Origin: Algiphilus aromaticivorans DG1253
GTDB lineage: Bacteria > Pseudomonadota > Gammaproteobacteria > Nevskiales > Nevskiaceae
Assembly (NCBI RefSeq): GCF_000733765.1
Contig: NZ_JPOG01000001.1
Span: 186,001-250,000 of the forward strand
DNA length: 64,000 nt
Direction: 5' to 3'
A model generated the notes under the pieces. The model was not told the origin of the DNA, did not search any database, and worked only from the letters and a program-made list of their open reading frames with translations. The position numbers were made by a program, and so were the translations under genes. Each line of letters opens with the position of its first letter. Positions within the stretch are counted from its first letter, which is position 1. This document shows positions 17,955 to 25,952 of the stretch, piece after piece.

Positions 17955-19148
17955 GTGAGCGCCGCGGCCGCGCTGGACGCGCGACTGCGCGGGCAACTCG
18001 AGGCGCTGGCGGCGCGCGATCTGCACCGCCAGCGCCGCATCGTCGACGGCGCCCACGGCGTGTCGATTCGCGTCGATGGGCGCGACTGCCTGTGCTTCTG
18101 CGCGAACGACTATCTCGGCCTCGCGGCTGACCCACGTCTGGCCGAGGCCGCGGCGCGCGCCTTGCGCGCCAGCGGCACCGGCAGCGGCGCCGCCGCGCTG
18201 GTCTCCGGCCACAATCGCGAGCACCGCGCGCTGGAAGAGGAGATCGCCGGTTTCCTCGGCTGCGAAGCGGCGCTGCTCTTCGCCAACGGCTGGGCGGCCA
18301 ATCTCGGCGCGCTGCCGGCGCTGGCCGGCCGCGGCGACACGATCTGCTCGGATGCTCTCAACCACGCCTCGCTGATCGACGGCGCGCGGCTGTCGCGCGC
18401 GGCCATCACGCGCGTGCCGCACGCCGACGCGGCGGCTTTCGATGCCGCGCTGGCCGAGGCCGGCGACGGCGCGCTGGCGGTCAGCGACGGCGTCTTCTCG
18501 ATGGATGGTGATGCCGCGCCGTTGCCGGCGCTGGCGGCGAGCTGCGCGCAGCGCGGCGCCACCCTCTATGTCGACGACGCGCACGGCTTCGGCGCACGCG
18601 GGCCGGGCGGCCGCGGCAGCCTGGCAGCGGCGGGGCTGACGCACAGTGAGGTGCCGGTCTATGTCGCCACGCTGGGCAAGGCCGTGGGCGCCGCCGGTGC
18701 CTTCGTCGCGGGCTCGCACACCCTCATCGACTGGCTGGTGCAGCGCGCGCGCACCTGGGTGTTCTCGACGGCGCCACCGCCTTCGGTGGCCGCGGCGGCG
18801 CGCGCCGGGCTCGCCATCATCCGCGCCGAACCCGAGCGCCAGGAGCGGCTTGCCGCCAACATCCGGCATTTCCGCACCGGGGCGGCCGAGCGTGGCCTCG
18901 CGGTGGGCGCCTCCGAGACCGCCATCCAGCCGCTGGTGCTGGGCGATGCCGCGCGCACCATGCGCGTCTCGCGCGCGCTCTGGGAGCGCGGTTTCTGGGT
19001 GGCCGGCATCCGGCCGCCGACCGTGCCGGAGGGCACCAGCCGCCTGCGCATCGCGCTGTCGGCGGCGCACGGCACTGCGCAGATCGAGGCGCTGCTCGAC
19101 GCGCTGGCAGCGGTGCTCGCCGCCGAGACCGAGGGCGCACACGCGTGA
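17955..19148 (+). CDS. bioF: 8-amino-7-oxononanoate synthase
   Basis: BioF condenses pimeloyl-ACP (or -CoA) with L-alanine using PLP. The alpha-oxoamine synthase blocks are clear: FCANDYLGLA, the GTGSGAAALVSG loop, DDAHGFG, and the PLP lysine in ATLGKAVGAAG. A GTG start at 17955, just after bioB, gives 397 residues; a GTG at 17889 inside bioB would add 22 unlikely residues. The stop overlaps bioD. No bioA, bioC or bioH is in the window. Confidence 0.95.
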   Translation: MSAAAALDARLRGQLEALAARDLHRQRRIVDGAHGVSIRVDGRDCLCFCANDYLGLAADPRLAEAAARALRASGTGSGAAALVSGHNREHRALEEEIAGFLGCEAALLFANGWAANLGALPALAGRGDTICSDALNHASLIDGARLSRAAITRVPHADAAAFDAALAEAGDGALAVSDGVFSMDGDAAPLPALAASCAQRGATLYVDDAHGFGARGPGGRGSLAAAGLTHSEVPVYVATLGKAVGAAGAFVAGSHTLIDWLVQRARTWVFSTAPPPSVAAAARAGLAIIRAEPERQERLAANIRHFRTGAAERGLAVGASETAIQPLVLGDAARTMRVSRALWERGFWVAGIRPPTVPEGTSRLRIALSAAHGTAQIEALLDALAAVLAAETEGAHA

Positions 19149-19828
19149 GCGCCAGCGTCATCGGCGTCACCGGCACCGATACCGGCGTCGGCAAGACGCG
19201 CGTGGCCTGCGCGCTGCTGGCAGCGGCGCAGCGCGCCGGGCTGCACGCGGCCGGCTACAAGCCGGTGGCCAGCGGCTGTCGCGAAACGGCCGACGGCCTG
19301 CGCAACGGGGACGCCGAGGCCCTGCTCGCGTATGGCATGCCCGGGCTGACCTATGAGGCGGTCAACCCCGTCGCCTTTGCGCCCGCCATCGCGCCGCATC
19401 TCGCCGCCGAGCGCGCCGGCGCGCCTATCGACACGGGCGTGCTAGACGCCGGCCTGGCCGCGCTGCGCGCGCGCGCCGAACTGGTCGTGGTGGAGGGGGC
19501 CGGCGGCTGGCGCGTGCCGCTGGGCGCGGACACGGACTTCTCGGACTGGATGGCCGGGCACGGTATGCCGGTGCTGCTGGTGGTGGGCTTGAAGCTGGGC
19601 GCGATCAATCACGCCCTGCTGACCGTCGACGCCCTGCGGCGTGCCGGCTGCTGGTGCGGCTGGGTGGCGAACCATCTTCCCGAGGACGACACCGGCACGG
19701 CCGAGGGCATGCGCGCGACGCTGGCCGCGCGCCTCGGTACGCCGCTGCTGGAGGTGGCGCGCGACGAGCCGCCCGAGCAGGCTGCGCTGCGCCTGGACGA
19801 GGGCTGGCTGCGTCAGCCGCGCGGCTGA
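19145..19828 (+). CDS. bioD: Dethiobiotin synthetase
   Basis: BioD closes the ureido ring of dethiobiotin using ATP and CO2. The 227 residues show the P-loop GTDTGVGKT, the substrate lysine region YKPVASG, VVEGAGGWRVPL and the WVANHL base-recognition block. A GTG start overlaps the bioF stop (GTGA), so translation is coupled. Its 3' end overlaps the convergent M56 peptidase gene by 16 bases. Confidence 0.95.
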   Translation: MSASVIGVTGTDTGVGKTRVACALLAAAQRAGLHAAGYKPVASGCRETADGLRNGDAEALLAYGMPGLTYEAVNPVAFAPAIAPHLAAERAGAPIDTGVLDAGLAALRARAELVVVEGAGGWRVPLGADTDFSDWMAGHGMPVLLVVGLKLGAINHALLTVDALRRAGCWCGWVANHLPEDDTGTAEGMRATLAARLGTPLLEVARDEPPEQAALRLDEGWLRQPRG

Positions 19829-20772
19829 GGTGCCGCCGCCAGCAGCGTCTGTACCCACTCCGCGCCGTGATGCGCGAGATTGCCGCCGAGGGCTGTGGAA
19901 GCCAGCAGTAGCACGCCGAAGAGCAGAAGGATTAGGGGGCTCAGTCCCGGCGCCGGCTGCGGTGGGTGCAGTAAATCGCCTACGCGCGCGCTCAGCGCGC
20001 CGCCGCCGGACGGCGTCTCAGCTGAGCTCGGGCGTGGCCGCGCACGTAGCAGCGTGGCAGCGATCAGCAGTGGGTCGCGCAGGCGGCGGGCGGCTTCGGC
20101 GTCGCAGCGCGCCTCCAGCGCGCACCGCAGCGCGCGCATCAGCCCGGATGCCGGTCCGGCGAGCGCTGCCGGTGCCATCCCCGCCAGAAAGGCGAGCCGC
20201 AGATTGTCGCGGTGCGCCACGTGGCTGGCCTCGTGCGCCAGCAGCGAGCGCATCTGCAGCGCATCCAGGCGCGTGCGCATGCCCTCGGAGACATAGACCT
20301 CCGGTCGCAGCAGCCCTGCAGTCACGGCGAAGACCTCCTCGCTGTCGATCAGTCCGAAGCCATCCGGCTGGCGGCGTGCCAGTTGGCGGAGTTGGCGCTG
20401 GCGGCGGCGGTGCGCCGTGAAGAGGCGGGCGGCGCGCCAGCCGGCAGCCAGCAGCAGGCTTCCCGCGACCGCTGTCAGAAGCGGACCGCTGCCCTCGGCG
20501 ATGGCGGCGGGGTGGTGCGGTGCGCAGCCGATGCCGGGATGGCAATGCCTCGTGATCCATAGACCACCCAGCGCTGGGAGTTGTAGCAGCAAGGCGCTGG
20601 CGGTTCCGGCCAGCAGAGGCAGTAGCGCCAGTGCGCTTAGCAGCCGCAGCCGCACCGGCGCGGCGAGGCGGCCCAGGGGCCCTTCGAGCAGGCTCGGCAC
20701 CGGGCGCAGTAGCTGACCGGAGAGCCACCAGACCACAGCGCCCCCGAGAATGGCGACCGCCAGCGCCGTCAT
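19813..20772 (-). CDS. M56 (BlaR1-type) membrane metallopeptidase
   Basis: A 319-residue inner-membrane protein with about four hydrophobic segments and a cytoplasm-facing metallopeptidase site HEASH (His180, Glu181, His184). M56 proteins such as BlaR1 and MecR1 sense a signal and trigger proteolytic removal of the partner BlaI-type repressor. The penicillin-binding sensor domain of BlaR1 is absent, so the signal is not a classical beta-lactam read-out. Its ATG overlaps the stop of the upstream regulator, the usual arrangement of such pairs. Confidence 0.85.
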   Translation of the reverse strand: MTALAVAILGGAVVWWLSGQLLRPVPSLLEGPLGRLAAPVRLRLLSALALLPLLAGTASALLLQLPALGGLWITRHCHPGIGCAPHHPAAIAEGSGPLLTAVAGSLLLAAGWRAARLFTAHRRRQRQLRQLARRQPDGFGLIDSEEVFAVTAGLLRPEVYVSEGMRTRLDALQMRSLLAHEASHVAHRDNLRLAFLAGMAPAALAGPASGLMRALRCALEARCDAEAARRLRDPLLIAATLLRARPRPSSAETPSGGGALSARVGDLLHPPQPAPGLSPLILLLFGVLLLASTALGGNLAHHGAEWVQTLLAAAPQPRG

Positions 20773-21185
20773 GGCTCGCCTCCGCCTTCGCGCGCTCGGC
20801 GGGTGGCCGCTACCCAGACTTCGAGCTGCGTCAGGGTGGCCTCGTCGACATCCTCGGAGAGCTCGACCAGCCCCAGCGCCGCGCTCTCCGACGGGTTGCC
20901 GAGATCGCTGACCAGCTCCGCGACCATGCGCGCGAGCAGCATCTGCCGCGACAGCGCCGGCGTATAGGAATAGGCGCGACCCCGTTTCTCGCGTGTCAGC
21001 AGTTCCTTGCGCACCAACCGTTCCAGCGTGCTCTGCACGGTGCTGAGGCGAATCGGATGCTCGTCGACGAGTTGCGCATGCAGCTGCTGGGCGCTGCTGG
21101 CGCCGTGCGTCCAGAGCAGCTCAAGCATCTGTCGTTCGAGGTCGCCCAGAGGCGGTGTGCGCTTGCGGTAGAGGCCGAAGACCAT
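20769..21185 (-). CDS. BlaI/MecI/CopY-type transcriptional repressor
   Basis: A 138-residue winged-helix regulator. LGDLERQMLELLWTHG opens the domain, LSTVQSTLERLVRKELL is the recognition region and KRGRAYSYTP the wing, all typical of the BlaI family. The C-terminal dimerisation part is short. It is coupled to the M56 peptidase, its likely signal-dependent inactivator. The ATG at 21185 is chosen; a TTG at 21203 would add 6 residues. It diverges from a TonB-dependent receptor 105 bases away. Confidence 0.85.
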   Translation of the reverse strand: MVFGLYRKRTPPLGDLERQMLELLWTHGASSAQQLHAQLVDEHPIRLSTVQSTLERLVRKELLTREKRGRAYSYTPALSRQMLLARMVAELVSDLGNPSESAALGLVELSEDVDEATLTQLEVWVAATRRAREGGGEP

Positions 21186-21218
21186 GGCGGCAATGTAGCG
21201 CAACGCGGCTTGAGCGGG

Positions 21219-21241
21219 AAAACCGATCGCTTCTCGGTTTT
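21219..21241. promoter_or_regulatory. Perfect inverted repeat between repressor and TonB receptor genes
   Basis: AAAACCGA and TCGGTTTT are perfect 8-bp arms separated by 7 bases. The site lies 34 bases upstream of the BlaI-type gene and 49 bases upstream of the receptor gene, and it is AT-richer than its surroundings. It is the best candidate operator for the repressor, possibly controlling both directions. It does not match the TACA-TGTA core of classical Bla/Mec operators. Confidence 0.5.
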
Positions 21242-21290
21242 AGCTGGCGCCCATACCATCGTTATTGCATACATCATTGAGAACAATCGG

Positions 21291-23312
21291 ATGGCGCATC
21301 AGGGGCGCGGGTTTCGGGAAGCGGGCTGCTTGGCGAGTCTGTTGGCCGGATGGGCGATGACAGCAGTCGGTTTCGCGCAGCAGACCGACGGGCAGTCGGT
21401 CACCGAGTTGGACGAAGTGGTGGTCACGGTCGGTCGCCAGACGCAGATGCAGAGCGAGGCCAGCGCTCCGGTCAGCGTCGTCGATCGTGAGGAAATCACG
21501 CGCCGGCAGGCGCGCAGCATCGATGATCTGCTGCGCGATGCCCCCGGCGTCACCATTTCCGGCGGGCCGCGCCGCGATGCGCTGATGCCGACGATTCGCG
21601 GCCTGAGCGATGGTCGCGTCGTGGTGCGACTGGACGGCGCGCGCCAGAATCTGCAGATCCGTCATCGCGGCCAGACTTTCCTCGACCCGACGCTGCTGCA
21701 GCGCGTCGAGGTGCTGCGCGGCCCGGCCTCCACGCTCTTCGGCAGCGGTGCCATCGGCGGTGTCGTCGACTTCCGTACGCTGGACGCCCAGCAGTTCCTG
21801 GCGCCCGGCGAGGTTCTCGGTGGCCGGCTGCTGGCGGGCTATCAGAGCAATGCCGACGAGGGGGTGGGCGGGCTGACGTTGGCCGGGCAGCGCGGCGATC
21901 TGGGCCTGCTTGGCGCGCTGACGCGCAGCCAGTCCGACAATTTCGTCGACGGTGATGGCGTCGAGGAGCCCTTCTCGGCCAGCGACACGCTTTCGGGTTT
22001 GCTGAAGGCGAGCTGGCGTCCTGCGGGCCCGCACCGCCTGTCCGCGAGTTATCTCGACTACGCCGACGACAGCCCCAGCCGCACTACGGCCGACCGGCCG
22101 CGTGGCGATGCCGTGCGCCGGCTGACGCGGCAGCGCACGGCCGCGCTCAACTACGGCTTCCAGCCCGTCGAGGGCAACCTCTGGGATCTGGAGGCCACGC
22201 TCTATCGCACGGAGCTTTCACTCGATGAGCGGCAGCTGGAGGTCCCTGGCCGCAGCCAGGCCGAGCTGGCGACCAGCGGTCTGGATGTCTTCAACATCAG
22301 CCGCCTGTCGCTGCTGGGTATCGAGCATCAGCTCACCTATGGCATTGAGCTCTATCGCGACGACCAGACGGGCCTGGAGGACGGGCAGCCCGATCCGGGC
22401 TTCGCCAGCTCCCGACAGGAAACGCTGGGTGCCTTCCTCCAGGACCGCATCGTGCTGGGCACACGCACGGCACTCACGCTGGGCCTGCGGCACGACCGCA
22501 TCAGCCAGCGCGCCGAGCGGGCCGGGGAAGCGGAGAGTCGCTTCCGCGAGTGGTCGCCGCAGGCGACACTGTCCTATCGATTGTTCGATGGGCTGCGCGC
22601 CTTCGCCAGCTATGCGGAGGCCTTCCGGGCACCGAATCTGCGCGAGCTCTTCGTCGCCGGCGAGCATTTTCCCGGCAATACCTATCTGCCCAATCCTGAC
22701 CTGCAGCCCGAGCGGGCGCACAACAAGGAGCTGGGCCTGAGCTATCTGCGCTCCGGCCTATGGGGCGACGGTGACCGGCTGCGTGGCCAGCTCAGCCTCT
22801 TCCGGAACGATATCGAGGACTTCATCGAGCAGATCGTGCGCGGCGACAGCGGTGATCCGCCCAACACGACGCGCTTCGAGAATGTTGAGGACGCGCGCCT
22901 GCGCGGCGTCGAGCTGTCGCTGGACTATGAGCACCCCGCATATCGCCTGGGGCTTTCGGGCAGTCTGCTGCGCGGCGACGATGAGGGTGACGACACGCCG
23001 CTGGAAGGCATTCCAGCCGACCGCGTCACGCTCAGCGGTGCTTGGAAGCTGCCCGGGCGGGCCATGGAAGCCGGTGCCCGGATCAGCTTTGTCGCTCGGC
23101 AGGACCGCTTGCCGCCCACCACCGATCCCGACGCGGCCGGGCCGGCGCCCGGCCACGTCGTCACCGATGTCTTCATCAATGCGGCGCTAAGTTCGGCGCT
23201 GGATATGCAGTTGCGCATGGACAACGTTCTGGATCGGAGCTATCGCCGAGCCACCAATCTGGTCAACAGTCCTGGACGCAACCTGCGCGTCCAGCTCGCC
23301 TACCGTTTCTGA
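21291..23312 (+). CDS. TonB-dependent outer-membrane receptor, heme/siderophore type
   Basis: A 673-residue receptor. After the signal peptide, a TonB box-like TELDEVVVT leads into the plug (APVSVVDREEI, DLLRDAPGV, RVEVLRGPASTLFGSGAIGG). The barrel carries AEAFRAPNLRELF and NPDLQPERAHNKELG, both typical of hemoglobin/heme receptor-like barrels, and ends in a C-terminal Phe (LAYRF). The substrate is unproven. The ATG at 21291 starts the signal peptide. The AT-rich 40 bases upstream probably hold the promoter, but no convincing Fur box was found. A DUF4198 gene follows after 27 bases. Confidence 0.9.
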   Translation: MAHQGRGFREAGCLASLLAGWAMTAVGFAQQTDGQSVTELDEVVVTVGRQTQMQSEASAPVSVVDREEITRRQARSIDDLLRDAPGVTISGGPRRDALMPTIRGLSDGRVVVRLDGARQNLQIRHRGQTFLDPTLLQRVEVLRGPASTLFGSGAIGGVVDFRTLDAQQFLAPGEVLGGRLLAGYQSNADEGVGGLTLAGQRGDLGLLGALTRSQSDNFVDGDGVEEPFSASDTLSGLLKASWRPAGPHRLSASYLDYADDSPSRTTADRPRGDAVRRLTRQRTAALNYGFQPVEGNLWDLEATLYRTELSLDERQLEVPGRSQAELATSGLDVFNISRLSLLGIEHQLTYGIELYRDDQTGLEDGQPDPGFASSRQETLGAFLQDRIVLGTRTALTLGLRHDRISQRAERAGEAESRFREWSPQATLSYRLFDGLRAFASYAEAFRAPNLRELFVAGEHFPGNTYLPNPDLQPERAHNKELGLSYLRSGLWGDGDRLRGQLSLFRNDIEDFIEQIVRGDSGDPPNTTRFENVEDARLRGVELSLDYEHPAYRLGLSGSLLRGDDEGDDTPLEGIPADRVTLSGAWKLPGRAMEAGARISFVARQDRLPPTTDPDAAGPAPGHVVTDVFINAALSSALDMQLRMDNVLDRSYRRATNLVNSPGRNLRVQLAYRF

Positions 23313-23339
23313 GCCGATTCGAGCTCCTGGAGTCACCCC

Positions 23340-24086
23340 ATGCCAAGTATTTCCCGCCTTTGTCTCGTTGTCTTGCTGTTGCCGCTGAGTGCGTCCGCTC
23401 ACTTTCCGTGGATCGCAGCCGAGACGCTGGCGCCCGCGCCGGGCGAGGCGCTGGCGCTGCAGATCGCATTCGGCGACCGCCCGGACGACTTCCGCGCGCT
23501 CGTCACCGACCGGCTGCAGCCGCTGCAGTTGCACACCGCGGGCGGGGATGTGGTCGACGCCCGCCCCGAGGGTAACGACGCGCTGCGCCTGCACGATGTT
23601 GGCAGCGCCGGCGTCGCGCTTGTCGGTGGTCGGCAGCAACGCAGCTTCTGGACGCGCACGCCGGAGGGCGGCAAGCGTGCCTCTCGTGCCGAGTTGTCGG
23701 ATGCGACGCACTGCAGCCACGCGAACAACGCCTTCAAGGCGCTGCTCGCGGTGGGCGAGGGCGCGGCAGGCGAAGCTAGCAAGGTGCTCGGGCACCCGCT
23801 GGAGCTGGTGCTTCAGGCCGACCCGCATGGCCTAGCGCCGGGGGAGCCGCTGCCGCTGCGCGTGCTCTTCGAGGGCGAAGCCTTGCATGGCGCCACTGTG
23901 GAAGCCTGGCCACTCACGGGCGAGGCGAAGGCGACCGAGGCGGTCAGCACATCCGGCGGCGAGCTGGAGCTGACGCTCGGCGCTGGAACCTGGCTGCTGC
24001 ATACCGCGCATGCCACGCCCTACGCTGATCCGGCCGTTTGCGACGAGAACAGCCACCATGCCACCCTGGTGCTGCGCCGCGATTGA
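23340..24086 (+). CDS. Periplasmic DUF4198 protein
   Basis: A 248-residue secreted protein: signal peptide MPSISRLCLVVLLLPLSASA, then a mature N-terminus beginning HFPWI. DUF4198 proteins are periplasmic, often sit next to TonB receptors or metal transporters, and are related to NikM-type cobalt/nickel uptake components. A mature N-terminal His could bind metal through the amino group, which is an inference. ELEL...TWLLHTAH near the end fits the C-terminal beta domain. It is probably co-transcribed with the TonB receptor. Confidence 0.82.
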   Translation: MPSISRLCLVVLLLPLSASAHFPWIAAETLAPAPGEALALQIAFGDRPDDFRALVTDRLQPLQLHTAGGDVVDARPEGNDALRLHDVGSAGVALVGGRQQRSFWTRTPEGGKRASRAELSDATHCSHANNAFKALLAVGEGAAGEASKVLGHPLELVLQADPHGLAPGEPLPLRVLFEGEALHGATVEAWPLTGEAKATEAVSTSGGELELTLGAGTWLLHTAHATPYADPAVCDENSHHATLVLRRD

Positions 24087-24172
24087 GACGCGGGTCGGGC
24101 TGTCGCAGCGACATCTCGGCGCTGTCGCAATCCGCGTTGAGTGGCCTAGCGAGGCTGCCTACACTCAACGGT

Positions 24173-24709
24173 ATGGATGAAGTCCAAACAAGCCATCCGC
24201 CCGCGCGCACGACCATCGTCGTGCAGCCTAATGCCAGTCTGAGCGTGCGGCAGGCGCTGTGGTTCATGGCCAGCATCAGCACGGTATCGCTCGGCTTGGC
24301 GATCTATCTGGCACTGCTGGGTTTCTGGCCGGTTCTGCCCTTCGCCGGCATCGAGCTGGCGGCGCTGGCGCTGGCGCTGTGGGTCAGCATGCGCGACAAC
24401 GCCTATCGCGAGGTCATCCGCGTCGAGAGCGATCGCGTGCATCTGGAGTTCGGTATGGTGGGCGAGGGCGCGCGCTCGCGGGTGGATCTGCCGCGCGCCA
24501 TGGTTCGGGTGCGCAGCGAGCACGGTCTGGCCGGCGACATTCGTCTGCTGCTGCTCTGCGGCGAGCAGCGCTTCGAGCTTGGCCGCTGTCTCGGACCGCA
24601 GGATCGCGCCTCGCTTGTCGAGCGGCTCCGAGAAGTTTTCCGCCCGGGATGGCAGAATACGTCGGCTTTGCCGGCGGCTGGTGCCGCCTCCCTGGAATCT
24701 GGAGATTAG
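24173..24709 (+). CDS. DUF2244 family membrane protein
   Basis: A 178-residue protein with two transmembrane helices (about residues 28-75) and a beta-rich cytoplasmic tail ending FELGRCLGPQDRASLVERLREVF, which is the DUF2244 pattern. These genes commonly precede coxB in proteobacterial cytochrome oxidase clusters, as here (13 bases upstream), but their role is unknown. The ATG at 24173 is the family start; an in-frame upstream extension overlaps the DUF4198 gene. Confidence 0.82.
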   Translation: MDEVQTSHPPARTTIVVQPNASLSVRQALWFMASISTVSLGLAIYLALLGFWPVLPFAGIELAALALALWVSMRDNAYREVIRVESDRVHLEFGMVGEGARSRVDLPRAMVRVRSEHGLAGDIRLLLLCGEQRFELGRCLGPQDRASLVERLREVFRPGWQNTSALPAAGAASLESGD

Positions 24710-24722
24710 AGGCGTGAAGGCA

Positions 24723-25934
24723 ATGAGGAACTGGCTCGCAGCACCGCTGCTGTGGTTGATGGCGTTTTCCGCGGGCGCGGAATCCGAGCGTTCGATCTGG
24801 AACATGCCGGTGGGCGTGACCGAGATCAGCCGCGAGGTCTATGGCCTCCATATGCTGATTTTCTGGGCCGTCGTCATCATCGGCGTACTGGTCTTCGCGG
24901 CTTTCTTCTATTCGATCTGGGCGCATCGCCGTAGCCGCAATCCGAAGCCGGCGACCTTCCACGAATCGACCACGGTCGAGATCGTCTGGACCATTATTCC
25001 CTTCATCATCCTCATCGGCATGGCGATTCCGGCCACCGGTACGCTGATCAAGATCGAGGACACTGGCGATGCCGAGATGAGCATCAAGGTGACCGGCTAC
25101 CAGTGGATGTGGGGCTATGAATACGTCGGCGAGGACGTCAGCTTCATCAGCCGCCTCGACCGCGAGTCCGATCTGGCCCGGCAGGTCGGTTCGGGCATCG
25201 ACCCGAGCACGGTGGATAACTATCTGCTGGAGGTGGACAACCGCCTCATCGTTCCCGTCGACACCAAGATTCGCTTCCTGCTGACTGCCAACGACGTCAT
25301 TCACAGCTGGTGGGTGCCGGATCTCGGCATGAAGCGCGACGCCATCCCGGGATTCATCAACGAGATGTGGGCGAAGATCGACGAGCCCGGCATCTACCGC
25401 GGCCAGTGCGCCGAGCTCTGCGGCCGCGACCACGGCTTCATGCCGGTGGTCGTGGAGGCGCTACCCAAGGACGAGTACGAGTCCTGGCTGGCCGAGCAGA
25501 AGGGCGACGACGGCACCCAGTCGGCCGAGGCAGAAGGTCAGCAGATGGCCAGCGCCGATGACGCCGGCACAGTCAGTGATGCCGCTGACGCTGGTGACGC
25601 CGAGGCTGCTGCCGAGGACGAACCCGCCGAGGAAATGGAGCTGTCCGCGCTCATGGAAACCGGCGAGAAGGTTTACCGGGGCCAGTGCGTTGCCTGCCAC
25701 CAGGCTTCCGGCGAGGGTATGCCGCCGGCCTTCCCGTCGCTGCACGGCTCTGCGGTCGTCACCGGTGATTCGGCCGAGCAGATCTCGCAGATCCTCAAGG
25801 GCAAGAACGCGATGCCGCCCTTCGGGCATCTCTCCGACGAGGAGGTCGCGGCGGTCGTCACCTTTACCCGCAATTCCTGGGACAACGACTCGGGCGTGGT
25901 CCAGCCGGCCGATGTGGCCGAACTGCGCCAGTAA
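24723..25934 (+). CDS. coxB: Cytochrome c oxidase subunit II with fused cytochrome c domain
   Basis: A 403-residue subunit II: signal peptide, two transmembrane helices, then the periplasmic CuA domain. The copper ligands are His194, Cys229, Glu231, Cys233, His237 and Met240 (QCAELCGRDHGFM). An acidic, low-complexity linker (about 262-305) joins a C-terminal class I cytochrome c domain with CVACH (Cys322-Cys325-His326) and a later MPPFG axial-Met region, so this is a caa3-type oxidase. An in-frame GTG at 24714 is an alternative start. Confidence 0.95.
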   Translation: MRNWLAAPLLWLMAFSAGAESERSIWNMPVGVTEISREVYGLHMLIFWAVVIIGVLVFAAFFYSIWAHRRSRNPKPATFHESTTVEIVWTIIPFIILIGMAIPATGTLIKIEDTGDAEMSIKVTGYQWMWGYEYVGEDVSFISRLDRESDLARQVGSGIDPSTVDNYLLEVDNRLIVPVDTKIRFLLTANDVIHSWWVPDLGMKRDAIPGFINEMWAKIDEPGIYRGQCAELCGRDHGFMPVVVEALPKDEYESWLAEQKGDDGTQSAEAEGQQMASADDAGTVSDAADAGDAEAAAEDEPAEEMELSALMETGEKVYRGQCVACHQASGEGMPPAFPSLHGSAVVTGDSAEQISQILKGKNAMPPFGHLSDEEVAAVVTFTRNSWDNDSGVVQPADVAELRQ

Positions 25935-25952
25935 GATACGGAGCAAGCAGAA

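Noticed and set aside
21242-21290. Fur box before the TonB-dependent receptor
   Set aside because: The AT-rich stretch TTATTGCATACATCATTGA matches the 19-bp consensus at fewer than half of the positions.
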